64,000 nucleotides of DNA, from assembly GCA_039822785.1 (NCBI GenBank), contig JBCBMO010000006.1:62001-126000 (forward strand). The letters run 5' to 3'. The stretch comes from Thermohalobaculum sp039822785 (GTDB taxonomy: Bacteria; Pseudomonadota; Alphaproteobacteria; Rhodobacterales; Rhodobacteraceae). Shown here one piece after another: positions 63,756 through 64,000 of the stretch. Made by a program: the position numbers and the translations under genes. Numbering within the stretch: position 1 is the stretch's first letter; every line of letters starts with the position of its first letter. Under the pieces are notes generated by a model. It had not been told where the DNA came from, made no database searches, and worked only from the letters and a program-made list of their open reading frames with translations.

Positions 63756-64000
63756 GTGAAGCTGTATTTCTCCCCGACCTCGCCCTTCGTGCGCAAGGTG
63801 ATGCTGGTGCTCTACCTCAAGAACCTGGTGGAGAAGGTGCAGCTTGTCCCAGGCTCCGGCACCCCGACCCAGCCGAACAAACAGACGGTGGGCGTCAACC
63901 CCATCGGCAAGATCCCGGCGCTGGCGACCGAGGCCGGGCAGATCCTCTTCGACAGCCGCGTGGTCTGCCGGTACCTCGACAAGATCTCCGGCGGCGGGCT
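63756..64000 (+). CDS. Glutathione S-transferase, N-terminal part (cut by window end)
   Basis: The first 81 residues of a GST-type protein. It begins VKLYFSPTSPFVRKVMLVL, the thioredoxin-like beta-alpha start, and includes NPIGKIPAL and then ILFDSRVVCRYLD, where cis-Pro and the glutathione gamma-glutamyl contact (DSR) lie. Ser in SPTSP may be the catalytic residue. The GTG at 63756 lies two bases after the MFS stop with GAGGA upstream, so they should be co-translated. The C-terminal helical domain is beyond the window. Confidence 0.9.
   Translation, partial: MKLYFSPTSPFVRKVMLVLYLKNLVEKVQLVPGSGTPTQPNKQTVGVNPIGKIPALATEAGQILFDSRVVCRYLDKISGGG

Overview
The window is very GC-rich DNA (about 70% by eye) with dense, mostly intact genes. 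It looks like an alphaproteobacterium, most likely Rhodobacterales or a close relative, and an anoxygenic phototroph. Support comes from bchE and bchJ (bacteriochlorophyll synthesis), a BLUF blue-light sensor, a ferredoxin of the FdVI type, the divergent secA / PpiC-argJ-mutT arrangement, and split propionyl-CoA carboxylase genes. The phototroph call rests on bchE-bchJ; no puf, puh or crt genes are in view. I saw no tRNA, rRNA, CRISPR array or insertion sequence.

Layout. 1-6837 (minus strand): a propionyl-CoA carboxylase locus. pccB and pccA (cut by the window edge) flank small envelope genes, a RidA-like deaminase and one strikingly AT-rich orphan gene placed directly behind pccB. 7024-8320: BLUF protein and PdeM phosphoesterase. 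8355-9996 (minus): a compact four-gene unit with a GbsR/MarR-type regulator, two small membrane proteins and a 51-residue peptide. 10134-17488: a membrane protein, folD, MOSC protein, purD, a chorismate-lyase-like protein, xseA and a DUF1330 protein. 17624-24921: a DUF255 thioredoxin-fold protein, a methyltransferase-PaiB-GNAT operon, and a Kef-type antiporter whose end overlaps the GNAT gene tail to tail.

25161-31584: metG, then a putative accessory segment with an AAA/STAND-like ATPase and a divergent intracellular DNA/RNA endonuclease with a lamin-tail domain, followed by a thiolase and a GNAT enzyme. 31649-35636: a phosphate-binding-protein/OmpA fusion with a large anchored Ala/Pro-rich partner. 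35820-39801: an orphan molybdenum hydroxylase large subunit, DUF2853 and a DUF2235 hydrolase. 39869-45927: secA facing PpiC-argJ-mutT. 45979-52054: a receiver protein with a decayed kinase domain, a VCBS-repeat protein coupled to the ferredoxin (possible CTG start), MATE and MFS exporters, and a lipoprotein.

52304-54619: bchE-bchJ behind an FNR-type palindrome that overlaps a perfect PpsR/CrtJ-type palindrome, which is the clearest regulatory signal in the window. 54639-64000: a hypothetical protein, rpsD, an SDR, an acyl-CoA synthetase, a zinc-ribbon protein, an ABC exporter, an outer-membrane beta-barrel protein, an MFS transporter and the start of a glutathione S-transferase.

Non-coding structure includes two copies of a 71-nt double-hairpin element, each between convergent genes, a 27-nt hairpin tandem repeat behind secA, and several terminators. 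Assignments are from reading motifs and context; no database search was possible.
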